A stretch of 64,000 nt of DNA from an uncultured Prevotella sp. Its GTDB lineage: Bacteria > Bacteroidota > Bacteroidia > Bacteroidales > Bacteroidaceae. The position numbers and the translations under genes were made by a program. The DNA lies in contig CAMCBZ010000010.1 of assembly GCA_945873145.1 (NCBI GenBank), positions 1 through 64,000 on the forward strand, given 5' to 3'. Shown piece after piece: positions 1-9,000 of this stretch. The notes beneath the pieces were generated by a model. The model saw nothing but the letters and a program-made list of their open reading frames with translations, searched no databases and was not told the DNA's origin. Within the stretch, counting starts at the first letter, position 1. Each line of letters starts with the position of its first letter.

Positions 1-113
1 TCCATGGGGAGCTAAAGTCTGTACGTGACTATTTTCCAAAAACTTATTCTCGATTCAGGGTGACGCATTGACGGAGTCAGTGAATAACTGTTTAGTTATA
101 TAGAAGCCGACAT

Positions 114-172
114 GTAGGAGGCACGGCATCTTGCCGTGCAAGGGGGTGCGGCGGGGACGCCACACCTCCTAC
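114..172. repeat. GC-rich palindromic element bounded by GTAGGAGG / CCTCCTAC
   Basis: The ends are inverted copies of GTAGGAGG (114-121 and 165-172). Inside lies a perfect hairpin with 8-bp arms (GCACGGCA / TGCCGTGC, 121-139). Related elements with the same GTAGGAGG edge and a GACGCG-type hairpin sit at 440-465, 8037-8115 and 19113-19137. It is non-coding; the function is unknown. Confidence 0.6.
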
Positions 173-215
173 TACGAAGGAGGAATTTCTTCCTTGTTCT
201 GTTGCCATCTCTTTT

Positions 216-251
216 AAGCCTCACCCCCCACCCCCTCTCCAAGGGGAGTGA
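216..251 (+). repeat. Interspersed 3'-end element (CCTCACCCCC...CTCTCCAAGGGGAG)
   Basis: A C-rich run is followed by a small hairpin (CTCTCC-AAGGGGAG). The same element follows stop codons elsewhere in the window, for example at 8190-8256, 19004-19091 and 51889-51935. Here it follows TTTTAA, possibly the end of a lost gene, but I cannot recognise a gene upstream in bases 1-215. Confidence 0.5.
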
Positions 252-439
252 TATGCTGCAAGGGACGATAGAAGTCTCGCAAAGCAGCCAAGGAGATTAG
301 GACGGTGCTGGTGTAGGGGCTGCCCGCTGCATACGCAACCATATATTGAAGGCAGGAAAGACTCGCACGGGGAACTCTTATATGCAATAAGGTGTCCATC
401 TCTGATACTCTGTGGCTCTGTGTGAGTATTGCTTCAAGG

Positions 440-465
440 GCGACGCGGGACGCGTCGCCTCCTAC
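440..465. repeat. GACGCG hairpin element with CCTCCTAC edge
   Basis: GACGCG-GGA-CGCGTC forms a 6-bp perfect hairpin flanked by GGC/GCC, then CCTCCTAC. It is another member of the family at 114-172, 8037-8115 and 19113-19137. Confidence 0.55.
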
Positions 466-488
466 TGTGCAACAGTTTTTCCGCCATG

Positions 489-563
489 GAAATCGTTTGC
501 ATAAGAATTTACATGATAATCCTATTGACTTATATCAATAATTGCGCTTTTTCTTTAACTTTG
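489..563 (+). promoter_or_regulatory. Starch-regulon promoter of the amylase operon: LacI-type operator plus -7 box
   Basis: The operator-like palindrome GAAATCGTTTGC (489-500) matches 10 of 12 positions of the GCAAACGTTTGC site seen upstream of lacI and susC. The Bacteroidetes -7 element TAACTTTG is at 556-563. The distance from operator start to -7 start is 67 bases, identical to four other starch promoters in the window. No TTTG or TTG is present at the usual -33 spacing. Start codon of the first amylase is at 629. Confidence 0.75.
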
Positions 564-628
564 TAGTCAGATAACCATTACTACATCTTAGATCCAACGA
601 TCACACAATATTCATTAAAAACCCACGC

Positions 629-3600
629 ATGAAACACTTTACACGAAGGGTCTCTACACTGGCGCTCTCCGCTCTGCTCTTCAGTCAGGGCATGATGGCA
701 GACAGCTTTGTAGGCGGCCGAACAGACTTCCGCGACGAAAGTATCTACTTCGTCCTTACTACCCGTTTTTATGACGGTGATCCAGGCAACAACGTGCTCT
801 GCTGGGACAACCAGGAAAGTCAGATATCGACCAAAGACCCATGCTGGCGTGGTGACTTCCAAGGACTCATCGACCGGCTCGACTATATCAAAGCCCTCGG
901 CTTCACCGCTATCTGGATCAACCCCGTCGTGCAGAATGCCTCGGGATATGACTACCACGGCTACCATGCCTCCGACTTCTCTAAGGTCGACTGCCGCTAT
1001 CAGAGCAGCGACGGCAAGAGCTCCGGCGACGTGATGTTTAAGAAACTCATCGATGCCGCTCACAAGAAAGGTATCAAGATCATCCTCGACATCGTCCTCA
1101 ACCACACCGGCAACTTCGGGGAGGCTCATTTCTGCCCGGAGTTCAAGCGCAGTGAGAAGCTCACCACCCAAGGCTCCACGGGGTGTATGACACCTGTCGC
1201 CTCCGTCCTCGGTGCCGACTACGACGGCCTCAAGCCCGCAGACCAGTATCAGCGTCGCCTGGCGATGATGAAGAACACCGACAATCAGAACCACGACACC
1301 AAGAACTACTGGCACCACTATGCTGAGTTCAACTGGGACGAGCCGAACCGCTGGTGGGCACAGATTGCCGGTGACTGCGTGGATCTGAATACCGAGAACC
1401 CCGCTGTCTCAGACTATCTCGTGAAATGCTACGGCGACTTTATCAAGCTCGGCGTCGACGGCTTCCGTATCGACACTTCCGGACATATCGCCCGCCTGAC
1501 GTTTAACAAAGCCTTCATCCCGCAGTTTACGGAGCTCGGCAAGCAATACGCCTCGGCACGCAGCCTCTATGGTGGCCAGGAGGCAGGCTCACCATTCTAT
1601 ATGTTTGGTGAGGTCTGTGCACGCTACAGCGATGTCGTCTACCGCGACCAGCCCAACCTCTCACCTTATTTCTATACGTGGAAGTCGGACGCCACCGTGG
1701 CCTCACAGTGGAACAGCGACTCCACATGGTGGGCTCAGCAGGAGGTCTTGCCGGGCAGCAGTGACGCGCAGGTCCTCGGCAACATGAAGCTGTGTCTCCA
1801 GGACAATGCCAACAGTGAACCCAACAGCAACAACGCTGTGATGGTCAACGGCGCTTATCATACGCCCGACTACAGCCAGTCCTCAGGCTTCAATGTCATC
1901 GACTTCCCGGTACACTATAACTTCAACAACGTCGGATCGGCCTATAATCTGGCCACCACAGGGGACAAATACTACAACGACGCCACTTGGAATGTGGTCT
2001 ATGTCGACTCCCACGACTATGGTCCCCAGCCCAGCGATGGCATCCGCTTCTCCGGCGGTACCAAACAGTGGGCCGACAACCTCACATGGATGTTCTTCTT
2101 CCGCGGCATTCCCTGTCTGTACTATGGCTCTGAGGTAGAGTTCCAGGCCGGTAAGCCGATTGATAAAGGTCCTAACGGTCCGCTCTCCAACACCGGTCGT
2201 GCCTACTTCGGTCAGAACCTTGAGGGAACGGTCAACGCTACCGACTTCGGTGTGTTCACCGCTACGGGTCAGGTTGCCAAGACCCTCAACCATCCGCTGG
2301 CCAAGCATCTGGAGCGCCTCAACCGCATCCGCCAGGCTGTGCCCGCGCTGCGCAAAGGACAGTATACCACCGACGGCTGCACGGCCAACGGAGGCTGGGC
2401 ATGGAAAAAAGCCTACAAGGCTGACGGCGTGGACTCCTACGCCTGCGTCTGCATGGACGGCGGCGCTACGTTCACCGGCATCCCCAATGGCACGTATAAA
2501 GATTGTGTCACGGGCGACGTGCAGACGGTCACTAATGGTACGCTCACCGTGTCCTGCCCCTCGAACCAGGGCAACGCCCGCGTCTATGTCCTCAACGGAC
2601 CGGGTAAGATCGGTGAGGACGGACCGTTCCTCTACACCACAACCGCCGCCAGTGCCGACAACAGCGCACTGGCTGCTGACCCGGGTACGACATGGAACGA
2701 CATCGTGGCTACGACACATCCCTCGGCTACGCTCTCACCCAATGGCGGCTCGTTCACCTCTGACACACAGACGGTGACCATCGACCTCGTCAATGCCACG
2801 AGTGGCTGGTACCAGATCGGCGACGGCGAGAAAGTGACTATCAATGGCTCCTCCGCTACGTTTACCATCGGCGGCGACATGGACTACGGTGATTCCAAGA
2901 CCGTGACATGGAGCGCTACTGGTGAGGGAGACGAAGGCACAGAGACGAACAGCGAGACGGTGACGTTCACCAAACGGGATCCCAACAGTGTCATCACCGT
3001 ATGGGTGGAATCGGCCACAGCTCCTTATATATATGTATGGTATACAGATGCCGACGGTAAGACACAGGAGCCCAACGGCGCCTGGGCCAGCACCAAGGCC
3101 ATGACGGCCACGACCTCAGGCTGGTACTCCTATGTAGCTCCTGCCGGGGTGGATAAGTTCAACTTCATCCTGCAGAAGAGTGCGGGAGGCGAGAAACTCA
3201 CCGGCGACGTCACTGACGTGACCTCCGATGTCTACTATAAAGTAGAAGGCGATGGTGCTGCCGCCACCTCTGACCGTCCGGGCAGCACGTCTAATCCGGA
3301 TCCGACCCCGTCTGCCAGCGAGCCTTATCTCGACAGCAAGGACGAGATATCGGTATTCTTCGAGACCAGTGGGTCAGAGACACCGTATGTGTGGGTATGG
3401 GACAGTAGTAACAACTACAACGCCAACTCTACTTGGCCGGGCGATGCCATGACGCTGCAGTGCACGCTGGCCTCGGGTGCAAAGGTCTGGAAGTGGACCT
3501 ACACTGGTACGCTGACCGCCATCCCCACGGGTATCATCTTCTCCCACGACGGTGGCAATAAGTATAACGGCACTGACGGCACCTTCACCAACCACGGCTA

Positions 3601-3820
3601 TTATACCGCCTCCAGTCCGCTGAATCCTACCAAGGAGATCACGAAGGTGAAGTCAACGGCTACGGGCATTAGCGGTGTCACCAAGACCGTTGCCCATTCC
3701 TGCCGTATCTACAACCTTCGTGGCGAGTGTGTAGCTGTCGTCGGCAGCCTCAACGATGCCGAGTACACGCTCCGCAGCGGCATCTACGTCTGCAACGGCA
3801 AGAAGTTTGTCGTAAGATAA
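629..3820 (+). CDS. Secreted GH13 alpha-amylase-family enzyme with starch-binding modules
   Basis: Predicted extracellular starch hydrolase of 1063 residues. A signal peptide (about 1-24, no lipobox cysteine) precedes a GH13 barrel (about 30-560). The expected motifs are visible: DIVLNH, GVDGFRIDT with the nucleophile Asp, MFGEVCAR with the acid/base Glu, and VVYVDSHD with the transition-state Asp. A chitobiase-C/Fn3-like domain follows (about 695-785), then two CBM26-like starch-binding modules (about 787-880 and 908-1005). The short C-terminal tail (IYNLRGE...GIYVCNGKKFVVR) is typical of Prevotella/Bacteroides exported proteins. It is the first gene of an operon, 35 bases ahead of a second amylase, behind a promoter with the same operator architecture as susC. 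The exact GH13 subfamily is not assigned; the amylase role is inferred from family motifs and the binding modules. Confidence 0.93.
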   Translation: MKHFTRRVSTLALSALLFSQGMMADSFVGGRTDFRDESIYFVLTTRFYDGDPGNNVLCWDNQESQISTKDPCWRGDFQGLIDRLDYIKALGFTAIWINPVVQNASGYDYHGYHASDFSKVDCRYQSSDGKSSGDVMFKKLIDAAHKKGIKIILDIVLNHTGNFGEAHFCPEFKRSEKLTTQGSTGCMTPVASVLGADYDGLKPADQYQRRLAMMKNTDNQNHDTKNYWHHYAEFNWDEPNRWWAQIAGDCVDLNTENPAVSDYLVKCYGDFIKLGVDGFRIDTSGHIARLTFNKAFIPQFTELGKQYASARSLYGGQEAGSPFYMFGEVCARYSDVVYRDQPNLSPYFYTWKSDATVASQWNSDSTWWAQQEVLPGSSDAQVLGNMKLCLQDNANSEPNSNNAVMVNGAYHTPDYSQSSGFNVIDFPVHYNFNNVGSAYNLATTGDKYYNDATWNVVYVDSHDYGPQPSDGIRFSGGTKQWADNLTWMFFFRGIPCLYYGSEVEFQAGKPIDKGPNGPLSNTGRAYFGQNLEGTVNATDFGVFTATGQVAKTLNHPLAKHLERLNRIRQAVPALRKGQYTTDGCTANGGWAWKKAYKADGVDSYACVCMDGGATFTGIPNGTYKDCVTGDVQTVTNGTLTVSCPSNQGNARVYVLNGPGKIGEDGPFLYTTTAASADNSALAADPGTTWNDIVATTHPSATLSPNGGSFTSDTQTVTIDLVNATSGWYQIGDGEKVTINGSSATFTIGGDMDYGDSKTVTWSATGEGDEGTETNSETVTFTKRDPNSVITVWVESATAPYIYVWYTDADGKTQEPNGAWASTKAMTATTSGWYSYVAPAGVDKFNFILQKSAGGEKLTGDVTDVTSDVYYKVEGDGAAATSDRPGSTSNPDPTPSASEPYLDSKDEISVFFETSGSETPYVWVWDSSNNYNANSTWPGDAMTLQCTLASGAKVWKWTYTGTLTAIPTGIIFSHDGGNKYNGTDGTFTNHGYYTASSPLNPTKEITKVKSTATGISGVTKTVAHSCRIYNLRGECVAVVGSLNDAEYTLRSGIYVCNGKKFVVR

Positions 3821-3855
3821 GCACAACGAATAAAAAACTATAATAAAAAACGGAA

Positions 3856-6249
3856 ATGAAGAAGATTTTTAGAAGACTCGGTATTCTCTTTGCGTTCATG
3901 CTCTTTTGGCAGGGCGCTATATTCGCCCAGATGGAAACCATCCAGCAGGGAACCATTCTCCACTGCTTTGACTGGAAGTACACGGACATACAGGCATCGC
4001 TGCAAAGTATCAAGGATGCCGGTTTCACGGCTGTGCAGACATCGCCGGCACAGTCGAACTATACGGGCTCTACGGCATGGAACACCCTGTACCGTCCGCG
4101 CGATACGGAAATAGGGCCTAACTCCATCGGTACAAAGGCAGAGCTGCAGGCGCTCTGCAACGCCGCTCATGCCATGGGCATAAAGGTCATCGTCGATGTT
4201 GTCGCCAATCACACCGACGGTAGTCTGGACTGGGTGGCTGACTACTGGAAAAATACCGACCTGTACCATACGTCCGGCTCTGTGTCGAACTGGAATGACC
4301 GAAACCAAGTCGTTCACGGCGAAATAGGAATGAAGGACCTGAAAACGGAGGATCCACGCGTTCAGGAGAAGTTCAAGACATACGTCCAGGCCCTGAAGGC
4401 TGTCGGCGTTGATGGCATACGCTGGGATGCTGCAAAGCATATCGGACTGCCTTCTGAGGGCGATAACTTCTGGAAGGTGGTCATAGACAAGGATATGTTC
4501 AATTACGGGGAGATACTGAACAACACCGGCGGAGATGACTCCAAGCTCATCCCGGAGTATATGCAGTACATGAGCGTTACCGATACCCCATACGGAACCA
4601 GCAACGTCCTGGGCTCGGCAAAGAATGGACAGGCTACTCCTTATGGCTATGGAAACTATACGATGTCATACAATACCAACAAAGTCGTCTACTGGGGCGA
4701 GAGCCATGACACATACTGTAATAACGGTGATGCCTCTTACGGCGTCTCACAGCAGGTCGTTGACAGAGCCTATGCCGTGGCGGCGAGCCATAACGATATA
4801 CCGGCTCTTTACTTCTCGCGTCCGGATGACAACAGTACTACCGACGGTCCGTCAGCACAGGTCCCACAGAAGGGGTCGACGCACTTTACAGCAAAACCGG
4901 TGGCAGAGGTAAATCTCTTCCATAATGCCATGGACGGTAAGGCTGACTATTATACTGCCAACGGCTCCGTAGCGTCGATAACCCGTAAGGAGGGTGGTGC
5001 CATTGTCGTCAACTTTGCCGGAGCAGGAAGCGTCTCTATCGCCAATGGTGGCGGATACGCCACTCCGGGAACGTATACTGACCGCGTTTCGGGCAACACA
5101 TGGACGATCACAACGACTACGATCAGCGGAACCACCGACGCTTCGGGTATAGCAGTACTCTATGGGGCTCCGTCCAATGACGCGGGGATGACGGTCTCTC
5201 CTGAGGGAGGAGTGTTCACCACTGATACAAAGGACGTTACGCTGACACCAAACGCCAATACCACTTCTTATTGGTATCAGGTCGGCGACGGCGAGAAGAC
5301 AACGGTTTCTGCCAATACGACCTCTACGGTAACCATCGGCGCAGGCGTCGACTACGGCACGGACATTACCCTGTCATGGGGTGCTGCAAACAGTGAGGGC
5401 AAGGAAAAAACAGGCTCTGTAACGTTTACTAAGCGTGATCCCAATGCAGCTGTCAGCGTTTTTGTACAGTCATCCACTGCGCCTTACATATATGTATGGT
5501 ATACCGATGCCAGCAATAATGTCGTAGAACCTAATGGGTCGTGGGCAACCATGAAGGAAATGCCTGCATATACGACCGGATGGTATGTTTACACTGCTCC
5601 GGAAGGAGTGTCGTCGATTAATTTCATTCTGACGACGAAAGCGGGTGCCAGCGACGCTGACAAGCTTACAGACGATATCAAAGACGTTACTTCCGACGTG
5701 TATTATAAGGTCAGTGACGGGACTGCATCGGTAACGGATAATCGTCCGGGTAATGACAACTCTTTTGAGCCGGAATTGGAGAGTGCCGACGAGAACTGTG
5801 TATTCCTGGAAAGCAGTACTAAATCGTACATCTACGCTTTCAGTACTGCCAATACCGCCATCGTAGGTGCTTGGCCGGGAGCGCAGATGACAAAGGTGGG
5901 TGAGACTTCTGCTGGAGTTCCTGTCTACAAATACACTTTCTCTGCCAACCAGATGACAGACATGCCTTCTGAGACAGAAAGCACGGGATCAGCTGGTATT
6001 ATATTCAATGATGGAAATGGCCATCAGACGGACAATCTGTCTTTCCACAACCGGGGATACTATGTTGACGGTGCTTTCACCAAGACCATTACAAAGGTGA
6101 AGTCAACTCCTACCGCTATCATCAGTCTCAATCGGCAGACGTCTGAGGCTCATGAAGGATACTACACGCTTTCCGGCATACGTCTGAAAGAGAATCCCAC
6201 TCGCTCGGGTGTCTACATCCGGAGCGGTAAGAAGATTGTCATCAGGTAA
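3856..6249 (+). CDS. Secreted GH13 alpha-amylase (AmyE/GH13_28-like) with two CBM26-like modules
   Basis: 797 residues. A signal peptide without lipobox (about 1-23) is followed by a GH13 catalytic domain (about 27-340) of the Bacillus AmyE style: VDVVANH, GVDGIRWDAAKHIGLP (nucleophile Asp), FNYGEIL (acid/base Glu) and VYWGESHDTY. The C-terminal half repeats the plan of the preceding gene: a chitobiase-C/Fn3-like domain, two CBM26-like starch-binding modules (the shared stretch TAPYIYVWYTDA is identical) and a terminal tail ending SGVYIRSGKKIVIR. Catalytic domains of the two neighbours differ, so the tail was probably shared by domain shuffling or duplication. It lies 35 bases after gene 1, in the same operon, and is followed by a strong hairpin terminator. 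Confidence 0.93.
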   Translation: MKKIFRRLGILFAFMLFWQGAIFAQMETIQQGTILHCFDWKYTDIQASLQSIKDAGFTAVQTSPAQSNYTGSTAWNTLYRPRDTEIGPNSIGTKAELQALCNAAHAMGIKVIVDVVANHTDGSLDWVADYWKNTDLYHTSGSVSNWNDRNQVVHGEIGMKDLKTEDPRVQEKFKTYVQALKAVGVDGIRWDAAKHIGLPSEGDNFWKVVIDKDMFNYGEILNNTGGDDSKLIPEYMQYMSVTDTPYGTSNVLGSAKNGQATPYGYGNYTMSYNTNKVVYWGESHDTYCNNGDASYGVSQQVVDRAYAVAASHNDIPALYFSRPDDNSTTDGPSAQVPQKGSTHFTAKPVAEVNLFHNAMDGKADYYTANGSVASITRKEGGAIVVNFAGAGSVSIANGGGYATPGTYTDRVSGNTWTITTTTISGTTDASGIAVLYGAPSNDAGMTVSPEGGVFTTDTKDVTLTPNANTTSYWYQVGDGEKTTVSANTTSTVTIGAGVDYGTDITLSWGAANSEGKEKTGSVTFTKRDPNAAVSVFVQSSTAPYIYVWYTDASNNVVEPNGSWATMKEMPAYTTGWYVYTAPEGVSSINFILTTKAGASDADKLTDDIKDVTSDVYYKVSDGTASVTDNRPGNDNSFEPELESADENCVFLESSTKSYIYAFSTANTAIVGAWPGAQMTKVGETSAGVPVYKYTFSANQMTDMPSETESTGSAGIIFNDGNGHQTDNLSFHNRGYYVDGAFTKTITKVKSTPTAIISLNRQTSEAHEGYYTLSGIRLKENPTRSGVYIRSGKKIVIR

Positions 6250-6266
6250 TACAAATTGCTTTAAAC

Positions 6267-6296
6267 AAACAGGGCCGGCAATTGCCGACCCTGTTT
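6267..6296. terminator. Bidirectional hairpin terminator between amylase operon and ATPase
   Basis: AAACAGGG-CCGGCA-att-GCCG-a-CCCTGTTT forms a near-perfect stem with A and T runs on the two sides. The convergent amylase (+) and ATPase (-) genes end on either side of it. Confidence 0.8.
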
Positions 6297-7618
6297 CATT
6301 TCAAGAGGAAGCCCATATACAACGGCAGCGTGAGGATCCCGTCCTTGAGGCCAACGTTATAATTGCCGAGCTTGATGGCATGATGAACATGATATTTCTC
6401 GGGATGGGATAGGATGGTACGTGTGCTCTTGGTATTCCCGTCCTTGGCCTTTACCTCCAGGAGAACGCATTCTCCGTTGTACCTAATCACAAAATCAACC
6501 TCCAATCCACTGTCTTTTCGGAAATAATAGAGCTTGCGACCCGTTTTGTGCAACATGTCCGCAATCACATTCTCATAGATGGCACCTTTGTAACCGTATA
6601 GATTGCCTTGCAAAATGTCGGCTTGCGTGCCGTCTTCGAGCATAGAAACGAAAAGTCCGGTATCGGCCATGTACACTTTAAAAGTCGTTTCGTCGGCATT
6701 GCCGTCAAGGGGAAGTTCTGTGATGTGCAGGTTATAGCACCGGCAGATGATACCCGCATCCTCTATCCATTGCAGGCTACCCAAGAACTGTGATGCCTTT
6801 CCGCCTTTCTGTACGACGGAATACTGGAATTTCTTATTCTCTTTTGCCAATTGTCGTGGTATGGACTCAAAGCATTGTCTGATGCGTGGCTTGTCGGTCT
6901 CAGGAGCATATTTCAGCATATCCTCCTTGTAACCTCCAATGATGTCACGCTGTATCTGCAACACTTCGCCCATGTTTCTGTTCTGTACGAAATTCGCTAC
7001 CGCCTCGGGCATACCACCTACGATGATATATTGTCGTACAAGTTGCGACAGACGCTGGTGGATCGCGTCGTTGACAGGCTTCACCTCGTCTTTGCAGGAA
7101 GTGATGTAGCTGATGATGTCATCATCTATTCCCATCGCCCAAAGAAACTCCTCGAAGTCGAGCGGGTACATCTCCTCATTCTGTTCATACCCCACGGGGA
7201 TAGAAGCCTTGCTCCCATGTGTGCCGTAGCCCTTCACCCCGAGGAGAGAGCCGGTAGCGATGACATCATATCTACCATCGAGCTTGAAGAACTTCAAAGC
7301 CGATCGCGCATCAGGACACTCCTGTATCTCGTCCAGAATGATACAGGTATCTTTGGGATTGAACCTGGCTGAAGGTATCATAGCAGAGAGGTTCATTGTG
7401 ATATCATCGACTTTTTTCGATTGTTTGAAGGCAAGTTGAAAGTCATCATTCTCCATGAAGTTGACATAGACAACATGGGAATAATGAGCTTCGGCAAAGT
7501 GCATAACGGTGAAGGTCTTCCCGCATTGGCGGCAACCTTTAATGACCAGTGGCTTGTGACCGTCCTTTTCTTTCCATGCCACAAGGGTCGTCTCTATCTT
7601 TCGCTTGAGTGTATCCAT
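6296..7618 (-). CDS. AAA_14/DUF4143-type ATPase
   Basis: 440 residues, of the family often annotated 'ATP-binding protein' or 'AAA family ATPase, DUF4143' that is widespread and multi-copy in Bacteroidales. Walker A is GCRQCGKT (about residues 28-35) and Walker B CIILDEIQ (about 93-100). The C-terminal part contains LEVDFVI...CVLLEVKAK, which resembles a PD-(D/E)xK nuclease core. The biological role of this family is not established. It is a single gene, convergent with the amylase operon. A set of four degenerate 32-34-bp tandem repeats lies just upstream of its start (7664-7781). It has no link to the starch genes that I can see. Confidence 0.88.
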   Translation of the reverse strand: MDTLKRKIETTLVAWKEKDGHKPLVIKGCRQCGKTFTVMHFAEAHYSHVVYVNFMENDDFQLAFKQSKKVDDITMNLSAMIPSARFNPKDTCIILDEIQECPDARSALKFFKLDGRYDVIATGSLLGVKGYGTHGSKASIPVGYEQNEEMYPLDFEEFLWAMGIDDDIISYITSCKDEVKPVNDAIHQRLSQLVRQYIIVGGMPEAVANFVQNRNMGEVLQIQRDIIGGYKEDMLKYAPETDKPRIRQCFESIPRQLAKENKKFQYSVVQKGGKASQFLGSLQWIEDAGIICRCYNLHITELPLDGNADETTFKVYMADTGLFVSMLEDGTQADILQGNLYGYKGAIYENVIADMLHKTGRKLYYFRKDSGLEVDFVIRYNGECVLLEVKAKDGNTKSTRTILSHPEKYHVHHAIKLGNYNVGLKDGILTLPLYMGFLLK

Positions 7619-7663
7619 ATAACAGAAACAACGTGATAATGAGGTAATTATTGTTGCTGCTTC

Positions 7664-7781
7664 CTATTTTTCAAAGGAGTTTTTCGTAATAACGTCACTT
7701 TTTCAAGGGAGTTTTTTGCTGTTCTGTCACTTTTTCAAGGGAGTTTTTGTCATTGCACTGTCACTTTTCCAAGGGAGTTTT
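7664..7781. repeat. Four degenerate tandem repeats upstream of the DUF4143 ATPase
   Basis: The core GTCACTTTTTCAAGGGAGTT recurs at 7694, 7726 and 7760, with a more degenerate first copy starting near 7662, so the period is 32-34 bases. The core is conserved while the 9-13 base spacers differ. It is not a CRISPR array, because the spacers are far too short and there are no cas genes. Confidence 0.8.
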
Positions 7782-7811
7782 GTTGGGGAAGTGTTCGTGC
7801 ATGTAGAAGTT

Positions 7812-7843
7812 ATCTATCGCAAAGCCGCAAAGAACGCAAAGGG
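7812..7843 (+). repeat. Short interspersed repeat (CGCAAAGCCGCAAAGAAC core)
   Basis: ATCTATCGCAAAGCCGCAAA and the following bases match the reverse complement of 20251-20280 with few differences. Both copies lie 25-45 bases from a copy of the 100-bp multi-hairpin repeat. It is non-coding. Confidence 0.5.
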
Positions 7844-7885
7844 CTGGCGCATCCCCGAGAGCGCTAACCAGGCTTCTCTTTTTCT

Positions 7886-7988
7886 TTTAACGTGCCATCT
7901 TCGATGGCATCAAGAATATAACCGAATATCGAGAATATATATTCGTTATATTCGTTTATATTCTTTATTCCGCGTAGCGGTGCGTTTA
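7886..7988 (-). repeat. Multi-hairpin interspersed repeat, copy 1
   Basis: About 100 bases, in reverse orientation relative to copies at 20305-20406 and 53308-53398. It contains GCCATC-ttc-GATGGC, a central AT-rich imperfect palindrome (ATATTCG / CGAATAT and a closing stem AAGAATATAA / TTATATTCTT), CCGC-gta-GCGG, and inverted ends ending in CGTTTA/TTAACG. Stems are kept while loops vary between copies. Confidence 0.75.
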
Positions 7989-8036
7989 CCAAAAACTACC
8001 ATCACTGGCTTTTAACCACATGTTTTGATAAAGTAA

Positions 8037-8115
8037 GTAGGAGGCGACGCGTCTCGCGTCGTAGAGGCCCTTGTGGAGATTGTATGAACCTGTGACGCGG
8101 GACGCGTCACCTCCT
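8037..8115. repeat. Double GACGCG hairpin element with GTAGGAGG edge
   Basis: GTAGGAGG, then the hairpin GACGCG-TCT-CGCGTC, about 30 unrelated bases, a second hairpin GACGCG-GGA-CGCGTC, then CACCTCCT. The two outer ends are inverted copies, so the whole unit is a large palindrome. It is family-related to 114-172, 440-465 and 19113-19137. Confidence 0.6.
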
Positions 8116-8189
8116 TTGTCAGCTTCCCATCATGGTGGTTAGGACGCCCCCCGTCTCCCTTCGTATTGCTCTCACCCCTTGGAAGTAAT

Positions 8190-8256
8190 CACTCCCCTTC
8201 TCCTTGGGAGAGGGGTTGGGGGTGAGGCTGTAGAGGGGCTGGGGGTGAGGCTGTTT
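8190..8256 (-). repeat. 3'-end element directly after the HMA-like gene
   Basis: Read on the minus strand, it starts at the stop codon of the upstream gene and carries two copies of the C-rich module CCTCACCCCCARCCCCTCT followed by a CTCCC-aa-GGAG hairpin. The same composition follows the SNF2 gene at 19004-19091. It may serve as a transcription end or a mobile 3' element. Confidence 0.6.
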
Positions 8257-8970
8257 TTACTCTACTTTTATCCCCGCCTCTTTCAGTTCTTCTTTGATCT
8301 TTGCCTCACTGGTATTCTTGTTGACATAGGTGATGGCGAGCGTGTGGGTGGCTTTGTTGACCCAAGCGTCGTCCACTCCATCGATGAGAAGAGCGGCTTC
8401 TGCGGTCTGTCCGGTGGCTTGAGTGGCAAGCAGACGGAGCAGAGCATAGCTGATTTCAGCCGAGGTGTAGTGGTTCACCGGCGTGTAGCCTAGCGTGGTG
8501 AGGCAGTTGCGTACCGCCTGCTTTTCCGTGCGGTTGGCATCGTAGCGTACAAACACCCACTGCTTGTCGACGTGTGGCACCACACTGTCGACGCCCTGGA
8601 TGCGGTAGAGTGCCTCGCTGATCTGCTGCGCCTTGCCTTCGTCGGAGAGCTCAGCGAGGTGGAAGCCAATGCCGCGACGGATCACCTCGTGCGGATCGTA
8701 GGCCGTGAGACGGTAGCGGGTGTGGGCAAGGCGGCTCTTGAGTGAGTCGAGACAGGTCTTAGACTTGTCGTAGGTGATCGTCGCCGTACGCCGCTCGAGG
8801 TTGAAGTTGATGTCGCTGACACCGGGTTCCTGTGTGACAGCCATCATCACTTTATGTGCACAGTCTTCGCATCTCATCTGTTTGATGCGGTAAGTCTCCG
8901 TCACAGTCTGCGACCATGCGCTGATGGCGCAGGTTAGTGTCAGGAGAAGGGAAATAAAGAGTTTTCTCAT
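8257..8970 (-). CDS. Exported heavy-metal-associated (HMA-like) domain protein
   Basis: 237 residues from the ATG at 8970, which gives a clean signal peptide (MRKLFISLLLTLTCAISAWS); the longer frame upstream has no such signal. Right after cleavage comes an HMA/copper-chaperone-like ferredoxin fold with the metal motif MRCEDCAHKV (CxxC). Two further stretches (about 75-150 and 155-237) look like degenerate repeats of the same beta-alpha-beta fold without the cysteines. It is the last gene of the minus-strand cluster with a TonB receptor, a DUF4876-like lipoprotein and a DUF6850-like barrel, 30 bases after the latter. This suggests a periplasmic metal-binding role. The metal is unknown. Confidence 0.8.
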   Translation of the reverse strand: MRKLFISLLLTLTCAISAWSQTVTETYRIKQMRCEDCAHKVMMAVTQEPGVSDINFNLERRTATITYDKSKTCLDSLKSRLAHTRYRLTAYDPHEVIRRGIGFHLAELSDEGKAQQISEALYRIQGVDSVVPHVDKQWVFVRYDANRTEKQAVRNCLTTLGYTPVNHYTSAEISYALLRLLATQATGQTAEAALLIDGVDDAWVNKATHTLAITYVNKNTSEAKIKEELKEAGIKVE

Positions 8971-9000
8971 TGGATGTAATTGAATTGTTAGCATGAACAT

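Noticed and set aside
1..113. Possible gene remnant at the left edge
   Set aside because: No frame gives a recognisable protein and every frame has stops, so nothing can be supported.
7664..7781. Possible CRISPR array
   Set aside because: Spacers are only about 9-13 bases, the repeats are degenerate, and there are no cas genes.
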